From Ascarosepion bandense (Eukaryota; Mollusca; Cephalopoda; Sepiida; Sepiidae): DNA of 64,000 nucleotides. Of this stretch, positions 21,809-31,861 are shown in pieces. The DNA is taken from NCBI GenBank assembly GCA_037127315.1, contig JBBBDQ010001686.1, positions 394,501-458,500 of the forward strand, in the 5' to 3' direction. The notes under the pieces were generated by a model. That model saw only the letters and a program-made list of their open reading frames with translations, ran no database searches and was not told where the DNA came from. Positions within the stretch are counted from its first letter, which is position 1. Every line of letters starts with the position of its first letter. Position numbers and translations under genes: made by a program.

Positions 21809-22450
21809 ATTATGTAATAATTCAGCAGTCTCTTCTTTCTTTCAAACGAGAATTTTTTCTTTGCTTAGCTTTGGGAAGGCATCTTTCATTATTCAAGTGC
21901 TCGTTCGAATTTCAGTGTAGCGCTTTCCGTCCTCCGTTAAGCATATTATTTAGCATGAAAACAGGTGTTATTAAAAGTACTGAAGCGCACGTCCATAAAA
22001 GAAAAAGAAGACTGACAAGGTTGTTAATAGCAGTTTCTCCGTGCTTCAATTGGAAAACCTGTTGCGGACAAATTGTTGTAATTTATTAGCCATTGTAAAG
22101 ATCGCAGAGCCATTTCAGTAGTGCATTAGAAAAAAAAAACTGCCTTTTTTGCGAACAAAATTAAATAACTAGATATCCTGGAAAAAATTTTAACGCTTCA
22201 TCTTATATCTGCAATAAAATCTTTTGTACAATCAAGACGGAAGTTGATGATGGTTCTCCTGAAATAGACCAAACTTCCGGTTTACCATGAAATGTATAGA
22301 TCACACTGGCTATTTAATTGACTCTCCCATGTCCACATTGCTTTCTGGCCAAAAAGTTAAAAAATGAATTTTTTCAACTAACTGGCGGAAACAATATAAT
22401 TTTGGAATGGAATCAACTGTCTTGAATATTGTTAAAAGTAAGCCATTTTT
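21809..22450. other. Non-coding stretch, nothing recognised
   Basis: Short spurious ORFs only, with no similarity I can name and no repeat signature. Confidence 0.45.
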
Positions 22451-22479
22451 TTTGTTCTTGTTTAATTTTTGCTTAATTT

Positions 22480-22840
22480 TAAATATTTCATGACTAATTG
22501 AAGGATTGTTTTTGTTTTTAGCAGAAATTTCTTTGACTGGTGGATCCGTTGTTCCCTGTTTAGGATGTGGTTTCCGGCTTTCTTTTTCTCTTTTCTAATC
22601 TTTCCATTCTTTTCACTCCTTTCTTTTTTTTTTTTCAATTGAAGTAGATAGACTAAACTATCACCCGGTTCACACTTCACCCACGTCTATTGAAAAGGTG
22701 AAGAAGCTCATCCCTTGTTCCCTGTTTAGGATGTGGTTTCCGGCTTTCTCTTTTCCAGTCTTTTCACTCTTACGTAGCCCCCAGCGCTTCAGTGGTGCTC
22801 GGGGTGATATGATTATAAAAATAAAAAAAAATAAAAAAAA
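22480..22840 (+). repeat. Tandemly repeated CR1/L2-like LINE 3' UTR segment
   Basis: Two copies of a segment of about 155 bp ('CCCTGTTTAGGATGTGGTTT', 'CACCCGGTTCACACTTCACC') end in the standard LINE tail 'GCTCGGGGTGATATGATTAT'. The same segment forms a six-fold array in the opposite orientation at 50.4-51.5 kb. Confidence 0.65.
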
Positions 22841-22871
22841 ATAACTTGACTGCCTTAATTTTTCTTATATT

Positions 22872-23220
22872 TTTACAGTGAAACCTATAAAATGTAACCG
22901 CAATTTCTACTCTAACAGCTTCTTTTAAAGCACCTCCCGCTCGTGGAATTCCCTTCTATATACTTGCTTCCCCGACAGCTACAATCTCCAGGAGTTTAAA
23001 TATAAGGTCAATAGACATCACCTATCTCACTAACTCGCATCCATTATCTCAAGCTCTTTTTTCATCTACTCTACCCCTATCCTCGGTATCCTCATCCGTC
23101 TATTACCCTCCTCTTGACATTTCCTATAACTAACCACTCTTTCTCATCACTTTCCCCTATTTAACCCCTTGCGCAACAGTGGCAGTAGAATGCCTTGCTT
23201 GAAGTGAGGAGATTTTTAAA
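22872..23220 (+). pseudogene. CR1/L2-like LINE RT C-terminal fragment
   Basis: Begins in the 'HPFTVKPIKCN' region, continues 'NFYSNSF', a damaged LWNSLP and 'CFPDSYNLQEFKYKVN', and ends with a 3' UTR carrying 'TTGCGCAACAGTGGCAGTAG'. Closely similar to the 5,098 copy but with a frameshift at the 'FFSR' position. Confidence 0.75.
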
Positions 23221-23550
23221 AGAAATTTCTGGCTCTTTTTAACTCTGTCTGTCTTTCTGAGATCAGGTATTGTAAATATTTACACTATTTATCTGTTGCC
23301 CTTATCTCTATCATTATATTGACGACGCTTCAGCTGTCGTACTCCCCGGTTTTCTTCAGTTGATATATGGTGATATTTATTTCACTGGGCGGTAATCTCC
23401 CTTTTTTTCTATGTATACGGTCAGCTATGTCGGAATTTTCTATTTTCCCTCGTGTTACGTCTTAACGGTTTTAGTGCTGACTTATCTTAAGAGGGCAGAC
23501 GGTTTCGTTTTTATATTTCTTGCCACAACAAGCTTGTATATTTTTATTCA
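23221..23550. other. Non-coding stretch, nothing recognised
   Basis: No repeat signature or credible ORF. Confidence 0.4.
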
Positions 23551-23555
23551 ATGCT

Positions 23556-23640
23556 AGCAGTATAGCCCGCGGTTGCTCGGGTGTAATGAAAACTTTAAAA
23601 CTAATCCATGGTCCTTGAGCTCAGACTCAGCCTAAAGAAC
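23556..23640 (-). mobile_element. Helitron-like family A, 3' end only
   Basis: Minus strand: about 85 bp ending in the hairpin region and 'GGCTATACTGCTAG'. It directly precedes, in the same orientation, the complete element at 23,732, separated by a short AT segment and (TA)n. Confidence 0.5.
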
Positions 23641-23681
23641 ATTTGAAATAATAATTAATTGCGACAATTTACCAATCTCAC

Positions 23682-23731
<50 letters not shown>

Positions 23732-23732
<1 letters not shown>

Positions 23733-24112
23733 TAGCAGTATAGCCCGGCGTTGTTCGGGTATAATGAACGCTTTAAAACTAATCCATGGTCCTGGAGCTC
23801 AGACACTTTGGGCGTTTGCACGAAAGATTAAAATGCAATAGTTGTTTCCAGTTAAAGCGAAACCGTAGACTGAAAGAAAAATGAATGGATGTAAGTCAAA
23901 TTTTGAATTCCTGGTATCGATATCAAATAAGTTTTTTTCGTCGTAAACTGAATTTTGAAGGCTAAATAAGTCCTCTGAGTAAATGGTATCATGGCTGAGA
24001 CTAAGAACTACAATTATACCTAGAGCCAAACCCGAAACAAAAACTAAACTAAAAGGGCTGAAAAAATACAGACATATAGGCAGATAAACAGACACACACA
24101 CAGACATCTTAC

Positions 24113-24160
<48 letters not shown>

Positions 24161-24475
24161 CGATTTTCTGCACTATTGTAAGAACTGCAACCTTGAAACG
24201 TATAAATATCGTTTCTTATGTCTTTGTCTATGAGTGTATCAAATTTGATTTAAATGGGACCATTCCTTCTATAACACGATTTTGTCGATTATCGATATTC
24301 GATATTTATCGTGGGTACCGCGACACAAAATCTAGCTAAGAACACTCGCAGACGCGTATAGTACAACTCTATAAAGAAGATCGGTTCAGCCGTTTCGGAG
24401 TCTGTAGGTAACGGGCACACACACAGACACACATACACATACACACACAAAGTTCCATTTATAAATAAGTTTAGA
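23732..24475 (-). mobile_element. Complete Helitron-like non-autonomous element (family A)
   Basis: The minus strand begins TC ('TCTAAACTTATTTATAAATG') just after an A and ends with hairpin 'CCCGAACAACGCCGGG' and 'CTATACTGCTAG' followed by T. Total 744 bp, no ORF. The middle holds (TA)n at 24,117-24,156, a 'CGATTATCGATATTCGATAT' segment and (CA)-rich stretches. TC...CTAG ends without inverted repeats or target duplication, at an A/T site, match the Helitron model. The autonomous partner is not in the window. Confidence 0.6.
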
Positions 24476-24613
24476 TGACATTTTTTTATCTCTATATCTG
24501 CTTTTTCTTATTTATTATTTTGGGTGGCTTCTCCACTAGAATCCACATCACCTCTGTTGGAGGTCTCACTCGGAAGTCTTTTTTAGCTGTCTGTTTCATT
24601 ATGTTTTATCTTT

Positions 24614-25210
24614 TTATTTTTTTTAATCGTTTCACCCCGAGCAAGGCATTACACTGCCACTATTGCACAGGGGGTTACATAGGGCCGGGGAAGTGATGAG
24701 AAAGGATGGTTATATATAGGAAATATCAGAAGGAGGGTGATAGACGTGTAAGGATACCGATAATGAGGGTTGGGTAGATGGTGAGAGTGTTTGAGAGAAT
24801 AGATGCAAGTTAGTGTGTTAGGAGGTGTCTATTGACCTTACGTTTAAACTACTGGAGATTGTCGCTGTCGGGGAGGCAGACATGTGGATGGGAATTCCAC
24901 AGGCGGGAAGCGTGAGAAAAAAAGCTGTTGGAGTAGAAATTACGGTTACATCTTATCTGTTTCACTGTAAATGGGTGGGACCTAGTTGCTAATTTAGTAT
25001 CTCGTGTGAATTCGTACCTAGGCGGCACCAATGACCTAAGTTCATCGGAGCAGAAGCCGTGAAAGTATTTATAGAAGAGGCATAGGGATGCCACGTCACG
25101 CCGGTGTGAGAATGGTTGCAGCCGGTCCGCCAAGTCAGGACCGTTACAGATTCTCCGTTGTATTTTGTCAAGAAGCCCGAGGAGAGTAGCAGGGGAACCC
25201 GACCAGTGTA
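24614..25210 (-). pseudogene. CR1/L2-like LINE RT C-terminus with 3' end
   Basis: A frame of about 122 codons on the minus strand (24,849-25,217): 'GSPATLLGLLDKIQRRICN', 'LADRLQPFSHRRDVASLCLF', 'TKLATRSHPFTVKQIRCN', then 'SRLWNSHPHVCLPDSDNLQ' (LWNSLP reads LWNSHP). The 3' UTR and tail 'CACCCCGAGCAAGGCATTAC' are intact. 5'-truncated, relatively young. Confidence 0.8.
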
Positions 25211-25557
25211 TGACCAAAATGGGGCACTGATGCGCTATTTGGGGTGGATTTTCCCAACCTTATCTTCCCATGACCGGCCCCGTTGAGTTTCTAATTGTTT
25301 ACGCATTTTTTTTTCATACTTTCTATTCAGCTGCCCATTTCATTGAAATATCATGACACAAAGATATCGCTAGTCTATCACTATTTCCATAACAATTATT
25401 CGGATAAGCCCTATGCCACCAATTCAGACATATACAGGCAAGACCATCTTTACTTCGGCTATAGTTATAAATCAGCGTCATTCCCTACTTATTCCACTGA
25501 TAATAAGGGTGTTTCTCTTAGACATCTTATTACTAAGAACAGCTGCTTTATAGAATA
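25211..25557. other. Unassigned segment with an 88-codon ORF
   Basis: Holds a plus-strand ORF (25,295-25,561) rich in tyrosine and serine ('KISLVYHYFHNNYSDKPYAT'), preceded by a pyrimidine tract ending in CAG that could resemble a splice acceptor. No family is recognised. The ORF runs into the next element, so a gene is not supported. Confidence 0.25.
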
Positions 25558-26492
25558 CTAGCATCATAGCCCGGCGTTTCCCGTGCAACTCAGAACATTT
25601 TAGTAGTAGAAGAAGATGCCCACACAAACATCAAATCTCGTGATGCAATAATGTTTAGAGTATTAAATTGATAAATTCCTTTAAAACTAGGTTATATAAA
25701 AAAAATAATTATATTAAAAATTTTTGTTTCAAAATTGCTGTTTTAAAATTGTTCGAAAATTCCATTAAAAAAAATCTATGTTCTTTTGTTTTGCTAAACG
25801 TGATTTATTGTTTTGTGTGACATTGTAAACATCATTGCGTTTGTTTTTGTTTCAAAATTAAGGGGAAAAATATTTGCATTTTTTATTGACTAAATGAATT
25901 TAACATAAAAATAAAAATCATTTATATTTTACTGAAATTAGAAATATAAAAACAATTACGCTCTCAGTTCTTAAATTTTCAAAGAATATTTAAAAATGCA
26001 GACATTTAATTTTAGAGTAAAATGTTACATTAATGCCACACGAATTACAGACAGTTGATTTCCTGCATAAAATATTTAGCAAAAAAAATGCTTTATTTTT
26101 TTAAAAATTTTATTTTCTGAAGTATGAAGTATTAAATCTGAAAAAAAATTGACTTAAATAATTAAATTAACCATTGGCACTTTTTTTACATATTTTGTTT
26201 TTATTTGAAAAAACACTTTTTTTAATAAAATATATTTTAGTCGCGTTTGACACGCGTGATTTGGTTTCTGTGATGTAATTTAGCTTGGTTCTTAGATGTT
26301 TTACGGAGCAAATGTAAACAATCGCCTCCATTGGCCAAAAGGTGCTAAAGGGAAAATTGCTGAACTTAAAACTTAAAATGTCTGTGTCGACCGGGCTTCC
26401 TTGTAGATATGCGTCCCTAGAAAGTTTGAATGGCGTAGGTTAAAATATGTAGGCGTGCATGGGGAACAATCACACACAGACTCACATATTGC

Positions 26493-26539
<47 letters not shown>

Positions 26540-26540
26540 T
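25558..26540 (-). mobile_element. Helitron-like non-autonomous element (family B)
   Basis: Minus strand: starts near a (TA)n at 26,497-26,538 with 'AAAAGGCAATATGTGAGTCT' and ends 'GGGAAACGCCGGGCTATGAT' then GCTAG followed by T. It is AT-rich and non-coding. It matches the smaller complete copy at 33,569-34,191 at both ends ('GCTGTGATTT'-like core, 'AACTCAGAACATTTTAGTAG'). The 5' TC has been lost in the microsatellite. Confidence 0.5.
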
Positions 26541-26709
26541 CCTGAGTGAAAGTTTCTCCGAGTATTACTATCTAAAATTAGAGATTCAAACGCTTTCTAA
26601 CTTACATATCCTCATAACCATTACTCCTTCCTTTATTTTACATTAATAACACGTATTTCATTCAGGGATCTTATGCCTCCAGTGTTTCTTGTAGCTTATA
26701 TTGTCGGAA

Positions 26710-27201
26710 TTTAAACTTATTTATAAATGGAACTTTGTCTGCGTGTGTGTGTCTGTGTGTGTGTGCCAGTTACCTATAAATTCCGAAACGACTGAACCGA
26801 TTTTCTTTAAAATTTAAACAGTTGTACTATAAGCGTCTTCGAGTGTTCTTAGCTACGTTTTGTGTCGAGGTACCCCCGATAAATATCGAAAATCGATAAT
26901 CGAAAAAATCGGGTTATAGAAGGAGTGGTCCGATTTTAATCAAATTTGATACACTCATAGACAAAAACATAAGAAACGATATTCAGAAGTTTCAATGTTG
27001 CAGTTCTTACAATAGTGCAGAAAATCGATAATATATATATATAAAAGGCAAGATGTTTGTGTGTGTGTCTGTTTATCTGTATGTATGTCCTTCATACAAA
27101 TTCACAATTTTTATCCGATTCTCACCAAACTTCACACAAATATTCATGGATTAGTTTTAAAGCTTTCATTACACCCGAGCAACGCCGGGCTATACTGCTA
27201 G
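26710..27201 (+). mobile_element. Helitron-like non-autonomous element (family A)
   Basis: Plus-strand copy of 492 bp: begins 'TTTAAACTTATTTATAAATG' (TC mutated to TT) after an A and ends 'CCCGAGCAACGCCGGG' plus 'CTATACTGCTAG' before T. Its (TA)n at 27,031-27,042 is much shorter than in other copies, so the internal microsatellite length varies between copies. Confidence 0.6.
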
Positions 27202-27985
27202 TATCACTATAAAACAAGAAAATAGTAATTTGTAAAATCCAAAGTAATAGTGAAGAGAGTCACGATGAAGTGATAAATATTTGTTGTTTCGTCATACAGA
27301 ACATAATTATAAAGATCTTTGCAAAGGTTAGTCTAATGTAACGCGGACTTTAATTTCTGGGAGCAGCCATTGAAGAACCAACTATCAGCAAATATTGCGA
27401 TGAGGAACGTTTGAATCGTTGCATCTACGACCACAGGAAATTGTAGGTGTATTGCATCGAGATAAAAAGCAACTCACATCGCGTCAGCGATCATTGCATG
27501 CACATATTAGCAAAAACAAGCACATGCCAAAGAAAAGTAGACATTTATGAGTTTATAAGTATTACACTTCTTTTTATTCTGAAAAATATTCTTTCTTTCA
27601 CTTTCGCTTTCACTTTCATTTTCACTTTGCGTGTATCAGTAAAACAGGAAAAGAATTAAAAAAAAAAAATGAAAACACACACAACAAAAAAAGATTCCGG
27701 CTCGAACATTAAGGAGAATTCATATCAAAAGCCGATGAAAAAGAATAATGAGGGGGGGATTTTTTCTGTCCACAGGAAGACATCCATTCTCATTTGCAGG
27801 TGTTTAGTCCAAAGAGATGACGAATGATTCGTTTTTCCGTTTTGGAAAAATGGAAGATATTCCTCAGATATTCTTTAACAGCCGCTATTAGGGTCACCCC
27901 CGTGCCTACCGAAGGTTCACACCGATCCCATACGCCTATGGTTTCGAACGCTATAATATGGACAGACTACGTAAGACAAGAAGGT

Positions 27986-27990
<5 letters not shown>
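27202..27990. other. Non-coding stretch, nothing recognised
   Basis: No repeat family or credible gene. A short (CACTTT)-like run lies near 27,597-27,630. Confidence 0.4.

Positions 27991-28048
<58 letters not shown>
27991..28048. repeat. (CT)n-(TA)n-(TG)n compound microsatellite
   Basis: CT units to 28,015, TA units to 28,040, then TG units. Confidence 0.9.
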
Positions 28049-28049
28049 A

Positions 28050-28235
28050 TTACCTCGATTAATGTGCATTCGATTTACGCGTTTTCGAATAGTGCGCTAA
28101 AATTTTTATATACAAAAATTCAATTAGTGCAAACATAATATTCGTTTAGTGAGGTAAAACATCCTTCAGTCTAACCATAGTAATTAGTTTTTTTTATATT
28201 TGCCGATTAAATGTAAATTATCTAAATTTCAAAAG
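28050..28235. repeat. Dispersed repeat, unknown family
   Basis: 'TTCGATTTACGCGTTTTCGA', 'CAAAAATTCAATTAGTGCAA' and 'GAGGTAAAACATCCTTCAGT' recur in order, with substitutions, at 32,553-32,745. No termini or coding sequence could be defined. Confidence 0.5.
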
Positions 28236-28239
<4 letters not shown>

Positions 28240-28276
<37 letters not shown>

Positions 28277-28550
28277 GTGTGTGTGTGTGTGTGTTTATGA
28301 GTGAACTTAAATTCAAATCTAATAAACGGTGAATTTGTAATATGTACCTGAATATTGCATAATGCATAAAACTCCGAGTCGTGCCATCGACGCAGAACAA
28401 TATATATATATATATATATATATTGAGAGGAAAGCACGACACATAATTAAACGGTTATACATCCATAATTTATTTCAACAATGTAAGAACGCTTTTATTC
28501 CGAGTGAATAAGCTCACTTATAAATATATATATATAGTTTGCCATGCTCA

Positions 28551-28597
<47 letters not shown>

Positions 28598-28686
28598 TTT
28601 GCCATGCTCACTTATATATATAAATACAGTTTGCCATGCTCACTTATATATATATATATATATATATATACAATTTTCCATGCTCA

Positions 28687-28734
<48 letters not shown>

Positions 28735-28740
28735 ACCCTG
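28240..28740. repeat. (GT)n and interrupted (TA)n tracts
   Basis: GT units at 28,243-28,295. TA tracts at 28,401-28,423 and repeatedly from 28,524 to 28,731, where they alternate with 'CAGTTTGCCATGCTCACTTA' four times, a small composite tandem repeat. Confidence 0.85.
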
Positions 28741-29019
28741 AGTGAGCACTCTGGAAGAATGGAAAACTTTAAAAATCAGTAGCTACCATGGCATCTACGC
28801 CTCGTTCATTCAGCAATGAATTAGAACACTGTCAGCTATTGGGTGTGTATAATCATAATATACACGCTAAAAGTCTGCCTTCTTCTAATGAGAGACCGTA
28901 GCTAAGAGGTAGAATCACCGACTGTTTGCCAATTTGGTCGGGTTTCAATCCTGGGTAACAAGTAATGGGCTCTCTATCCGTACTGATGAGCTGCGAAACA
29001 GATATGTCTGCGGATGACT
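28741..29019 (+). repeat. tRNA SINE with hammerhead-like 3' region (copy 1)
   Basis: From 'GAGTGAGCACTCTGGAAGAA' through a body containing 'GTGTGTATAATCATAATATA' to a tRNA-like head with box A-like 'TAGCTAAGAGG' and box B-like 'GGGTTTCAATCC', then the ribozyme-like 3' part. Flanked on both sides by (TA)n. Other copies: 30,852-31,183, 31,318-31,625, 42,895-43,072 and a fragment at 32,916-32,965. Confidence 0.6.
28976..29015 (+). ncRNA. Hammerhead ribozyme-like motif, stem II deleted
   Basis: Order of parts: stem I 5' strand ATCCGTA, core CTGATGA, shortened stem II (GCTGC only), GAAA, short stem III ACA-GATA-TGT, cleavage-site C, stem I 3' strand TGCGGAT. Stem I pairs over seven positions (one G-T). 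Stem II lacks eight bases found in copies 4 and 5, so cleavage is unlikely here. Confidence 0.5.
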
Positions 29020-29045
29020 ATATATATATATATATATATATATAT

Positions 29046-29356
29046 TAAGGAAATTCACGAATTTTAACGAAACTTGGTTATAAGCAACCGATAATTTGAA
29101 TATTATTTTTTATCGATTCTCATATTTAAGTAGATATTCTGTTTTTAATGAAACAGTATTATATATTTTTATCTACCGGCCTGATTATTTACCATAAATC
29201 TTTATTACGAAAATGTGTTATTACGAAAATCCTGCCGAATGGCACACATTTTCGTAATAAAAATTTATCGTAAATAATCAGGCCGGTAGATAAAAATATA
29301 TAATACTGTTTCATTAAAAACAGAATATCTACTTAAATATCGATAAAAAATAATGT
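29046..29356. repeat. Inverted pair of tRNA SINE (family 4) bodies, long palindrome
   Basis: The left half is the reverse complement of the body seen at 34,858-35,050; the right half is a forward copy. The best part pairs 29,130-29,218 with 29,250-29,337 almost without mismatch ('CTACCGGCCTGATTATTTAC' against its complement). The short centre carries 'ATCCTGCCGAATGGC', the 3' end of the tRNA-like head. Confidence 0.7.
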
Positions 29357-29366
29357 TCAACCAATT

Positions 29367-29420
<54 letters not shown>

Positions 29421-29424
<4 letters not shown>

Positions 29425-30485
29425 ATTGATTGATTGTTTAATTGCTTACTTAGTTTCTGGTCATAATAAGCTTAGACCAGTGCACATTTGTATTACAAAG
29501 TCTTCAATGCAATTATATTGTGGAACTTTTGCGTATTTTCCATCTGTAAACGAGTTATTACGCGACCTAGGTTTCAACCATAAGTGGTGTATTCAGGCGA
29601 TTTTCAATAACTGATTTTACCGCTTATCGTTTTTTTTTTATTATAAGAACATACGTAACGGTGTTTTTATTTTTATTTTTTTTTTAACGCTCAAGTGGCG
29701 GGGAATTTTTGAAAGTGCAATTTGTAAAATTACAAGGAATTATGACGTTTTCATCCATGGTTGTATAAACCTAAGAGATATTTGTTAGTATGGTTACACT
29801 TAGTCATAATTTCCGTTCTTTCATTCAACAGTTCGCTTTTGTTTGGGAATAGCATAATCTCTAACTTTTCTTCTTGGCACAGTCTATACATTTTGCCACC
29901 GTTGTAAGGCTTGGCTGTTTTTACTATACTCCACGTTATGTCTAGGTCTTTTCCATATTTTGATTTTAATTCATATATAATACATTGACTCTGAAAAAAA
30001 GCATTTAACTCATAACTACTTTCTTATGAATCAATTGAAGTGATTCTCTAAAAATGCAGCAACCACATGGTTCTAAGATTTTATTCATATATAAATATTA
30101 AAAGCGTGTAAAATATACATTATGGTTTGTTTTTCATGTAAACACTTCACTATATATTTACGTATATCTCTTTGAAAGTCGTGGAATGTCCACTTAGGAG
30201 GATATATTTTCTTTACTAAATCAAACGAATCTCTTTAAATATTTACTAAAACTTATAAAGTCACCTGCTGCTTAATTATAGATTGAAGTATCGACAGAAT
30301 GAATATTTACATATCGTATAATATTAAGGAAATGTTTCGCTAAAGGCTCAAGGATAATCACCATCGATATTTACTTGTTAAATCAAGAATAAACCAACCC
30401 ACTATTTTTAACTGCAGACTAAATTATAAACGCAATTATTGTTTACTTGTATACTAATGTAATATATTACCTTGAACGGTGAAAG
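29421..30485. other. AT-rich non-coding stretch
   Basis: Begins with a few 'GATT' units. No gene or repeat family recognised; short ORFs only. Confidence 0.4.
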
Positions 30486-30489
30486 TAAT

Positions 30490-30839
30490 TGACAGGTACA
30501 TCCGGCCGAAGATGAAAGTCAACAAAGAACAAGGGTTGTTTACAGATATATCCGGCCGTAGATGATGTCAACAAATTGCAAAAAAAAAATCTAGTGAAAG
30601 ACGGCTTCAAATGTAATGGACCACTGAGTAGGATTGATGGATACATCCGGTCGTAGATAAAGTCAACAAACTGACGAAACTAAAAGGCAAAGATTAGAAG
30701 GAGTCTAAGACTATATAAATTCAAGAATTTGGGGCTGAAGAGACAGACACTCGCGGCGGCTCCTTTATATGGACAATCTCTCTCCGACTGTCCTCCTCAC
30801 ACTAGTGTCACTAACGATAAATAAAAATATAAGATTACA
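30490..30839 (+). mobile_element. Possible solo LTR
   Basis: Features expected of an LTR occur in order: three direct repeats around 'ATCCGGCCGTAGATGA' (30,500, 30,548, 30,644), a TATA-like 'CTATATAAATT' at about 30,712, 'GATAAATAAAAATA' as a possible polyadenylation signal, and a terminal 'AGATTACA'. A start at 'TGACAGGTACATCC' would give TG...CA ends. I see no target duplication, no second copy and no internal domain. Confidence 0.3.
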
Positions 30840-30856
30840 TATATATATATATTGTC

Positions 30857-30904
30857 ATCCGCAGACAGATCTCTTTTGCTGTATCACGGCTCATCAGTAC
30901 GGAT
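30857..30904 (-). ncRNA. Hammerhead ribozyme-like motif, core mutated
   Basis: The minus strand reads ATCCGTA, CTGATGA, stem II GCCG-TGATA-CAGC (one mismatch), then AAAA where GAAA is required, and TGTC before stem I 3' strand TGCGGAT. Stem I is fully paired. The G-to-A change in the core predicts an inactive copy. Confidence 0.5.
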
Positions 30905-31148
30905 AGACTCCGATTGCTTTTAACTCAGGATTGAAAACCGACCAAATTGGCATCAGTCGGCGATTCTACCTCTGGGCTATGGGCGCTCGGTAGAAGTAGG
31001 CAAACTTTTTAGCGTGTATATTATCATTATACACGCCCAATAGCCATTACTAAATGAGCGATGCGTACAAGCCACAGTAGGTACTGTTTTTCAAAGTTTA
31101 GCATCCTTCCAGAGTGCTCAATCAGAGTGTGAGAGCGTAGAATCTCCC

Positions 31149-31183
31149 TCCGCAGACAGATTTGTTTCGCAGCTCATCAGTAC
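31149..31183 (-). ncRNA. Hammerhead ribozyme-like motif, weakened
   Basis: The minus strand reads CTGATGA, GCTGC, GAAA, stem III ACA-AATC-TGT, C, TGCGGA. Core bases are intact, but stem II carries the same eight-base deletion as copy 1 and stem I is down to about four pairs. Confidence 0.45.
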
Positions 31184-31317
31184 GTGTGAGAGACCGTGAA
31201 CGTTTTGTTTAAAGTGTATATTTATTGTTGTTGTTATTATACGTCATGATACATTAAGTGTCCATAATGGTATTTGGGACGCCTTTATTTTTATATCATT
31301 ATTTTCACGTATATATA

Positions 31318-31625
31318 TATATATATTATGCTCCCATTATGATTGAGCTCTCTGGAGAAGAAAATTTTAAAAACAGTTTTCACTTCGGCTGTAATGCGTG
31401 ACTCTTCAGCAATGAATTGAGTTCTCTCGGTGACTGGCGTCTGTATACACTGCTTACATACAAGACGTTAAAATTTCCCTTTTCTGACCCCATGCGCCGA
31501 TGGCTTAGGGAGTAGAGACACCAAATCGGTCGAGTTTCGATCCCGGCCAAAAGCAAGTGGATATGTCTAGCCACACTGATGAGCTGTGATACAGCGAAAT
31601 GGGCTTGTATGTGGATGACTAATAT
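31318..31625 (+). repeat. tRNA SINE with hammerhead-like motif (copy 4)
   Basis: Follows a (TA)n. The body begins 'GATTGAGCTCTCTGGAGAAG' and contains 'TCTTCAGCAATGAATTGAGT'. The tRNA-like head has box A-like 'TGGCTTAGGGAG' and box B-like 'CGAGTTTCGATCCCGG'. More diverged from copies 1-3 than they are from each other, which makes it a second subfamily. Flanked by 17-bp inverted repeats (31,272-31,290 and 31,638-31,655). Confidence 0.6.
31571..31614 (+). ncRNA. Hammerhead ribozyme-like motif, stem II perfect
   Basis: CCACA, CTGATGA, stem II GCTG-TGATA-CAGC (fully Watson-Crick), GAAA, a weak stem III (A-T plus G-T pairs around GC), cleavage-position A at 31,609, then TGTGG, which pairs perfectly with CCACA. 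Both strands of stem I differ from the other copies (ATCCGTA/TGCGGAT) yet still pair, a compensatory change. Confidence 0.55.
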
Positions 31626-31861
31626 ATGTACAGTAATAATAAAGGCGTCCCAAATTAGGATAAAAACTTTTTTTCGTAAATTCAATATAATCCCACCAAA
31701 ATTTAACTACAGACTCAAGTAGGAATTCAACAGATATATACTCGTTAACTCAAGTTAAACCAAACAACCACTTACTCAAATATAAACCCAAACATTGCTT
31801 ACTTACAGACTCAACTATCAATTAAATAAAAATTGTTAAAAAAAAGGACACCTAGTCAAAC

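Larger units (their letters stand above)
30852..31183 (-). repeat. tRNA SINE with two hammerhead-like motifs (copies 2 and 3)
   Basis: Minus-strand order: ribozyme-like motif (31,149-31,183), body ('GATTGAGCACTCTGGAAGGA'), tRNA-like head with box A-like 'TAGCCCAGAGG' and box B-like 'GGTTTTCAATCC', second ribozyme-like motif (30,857-30,904), then (TA)n. A whole unit is thus bracketed by ribozyme motifs in the same orientation, with cleavage-position C residues at 31,155 and 30,864. Confidence 0.6.

Noticed and set aside
25295..25561. Host exon encoding an 88-residue tyrosine-rich peptide
   Set aside because: A CAG-ended pyrimidine tract precedes it, but there is no recognised domain, no donor-site evidence and the frame runs into a Helitron-like end.
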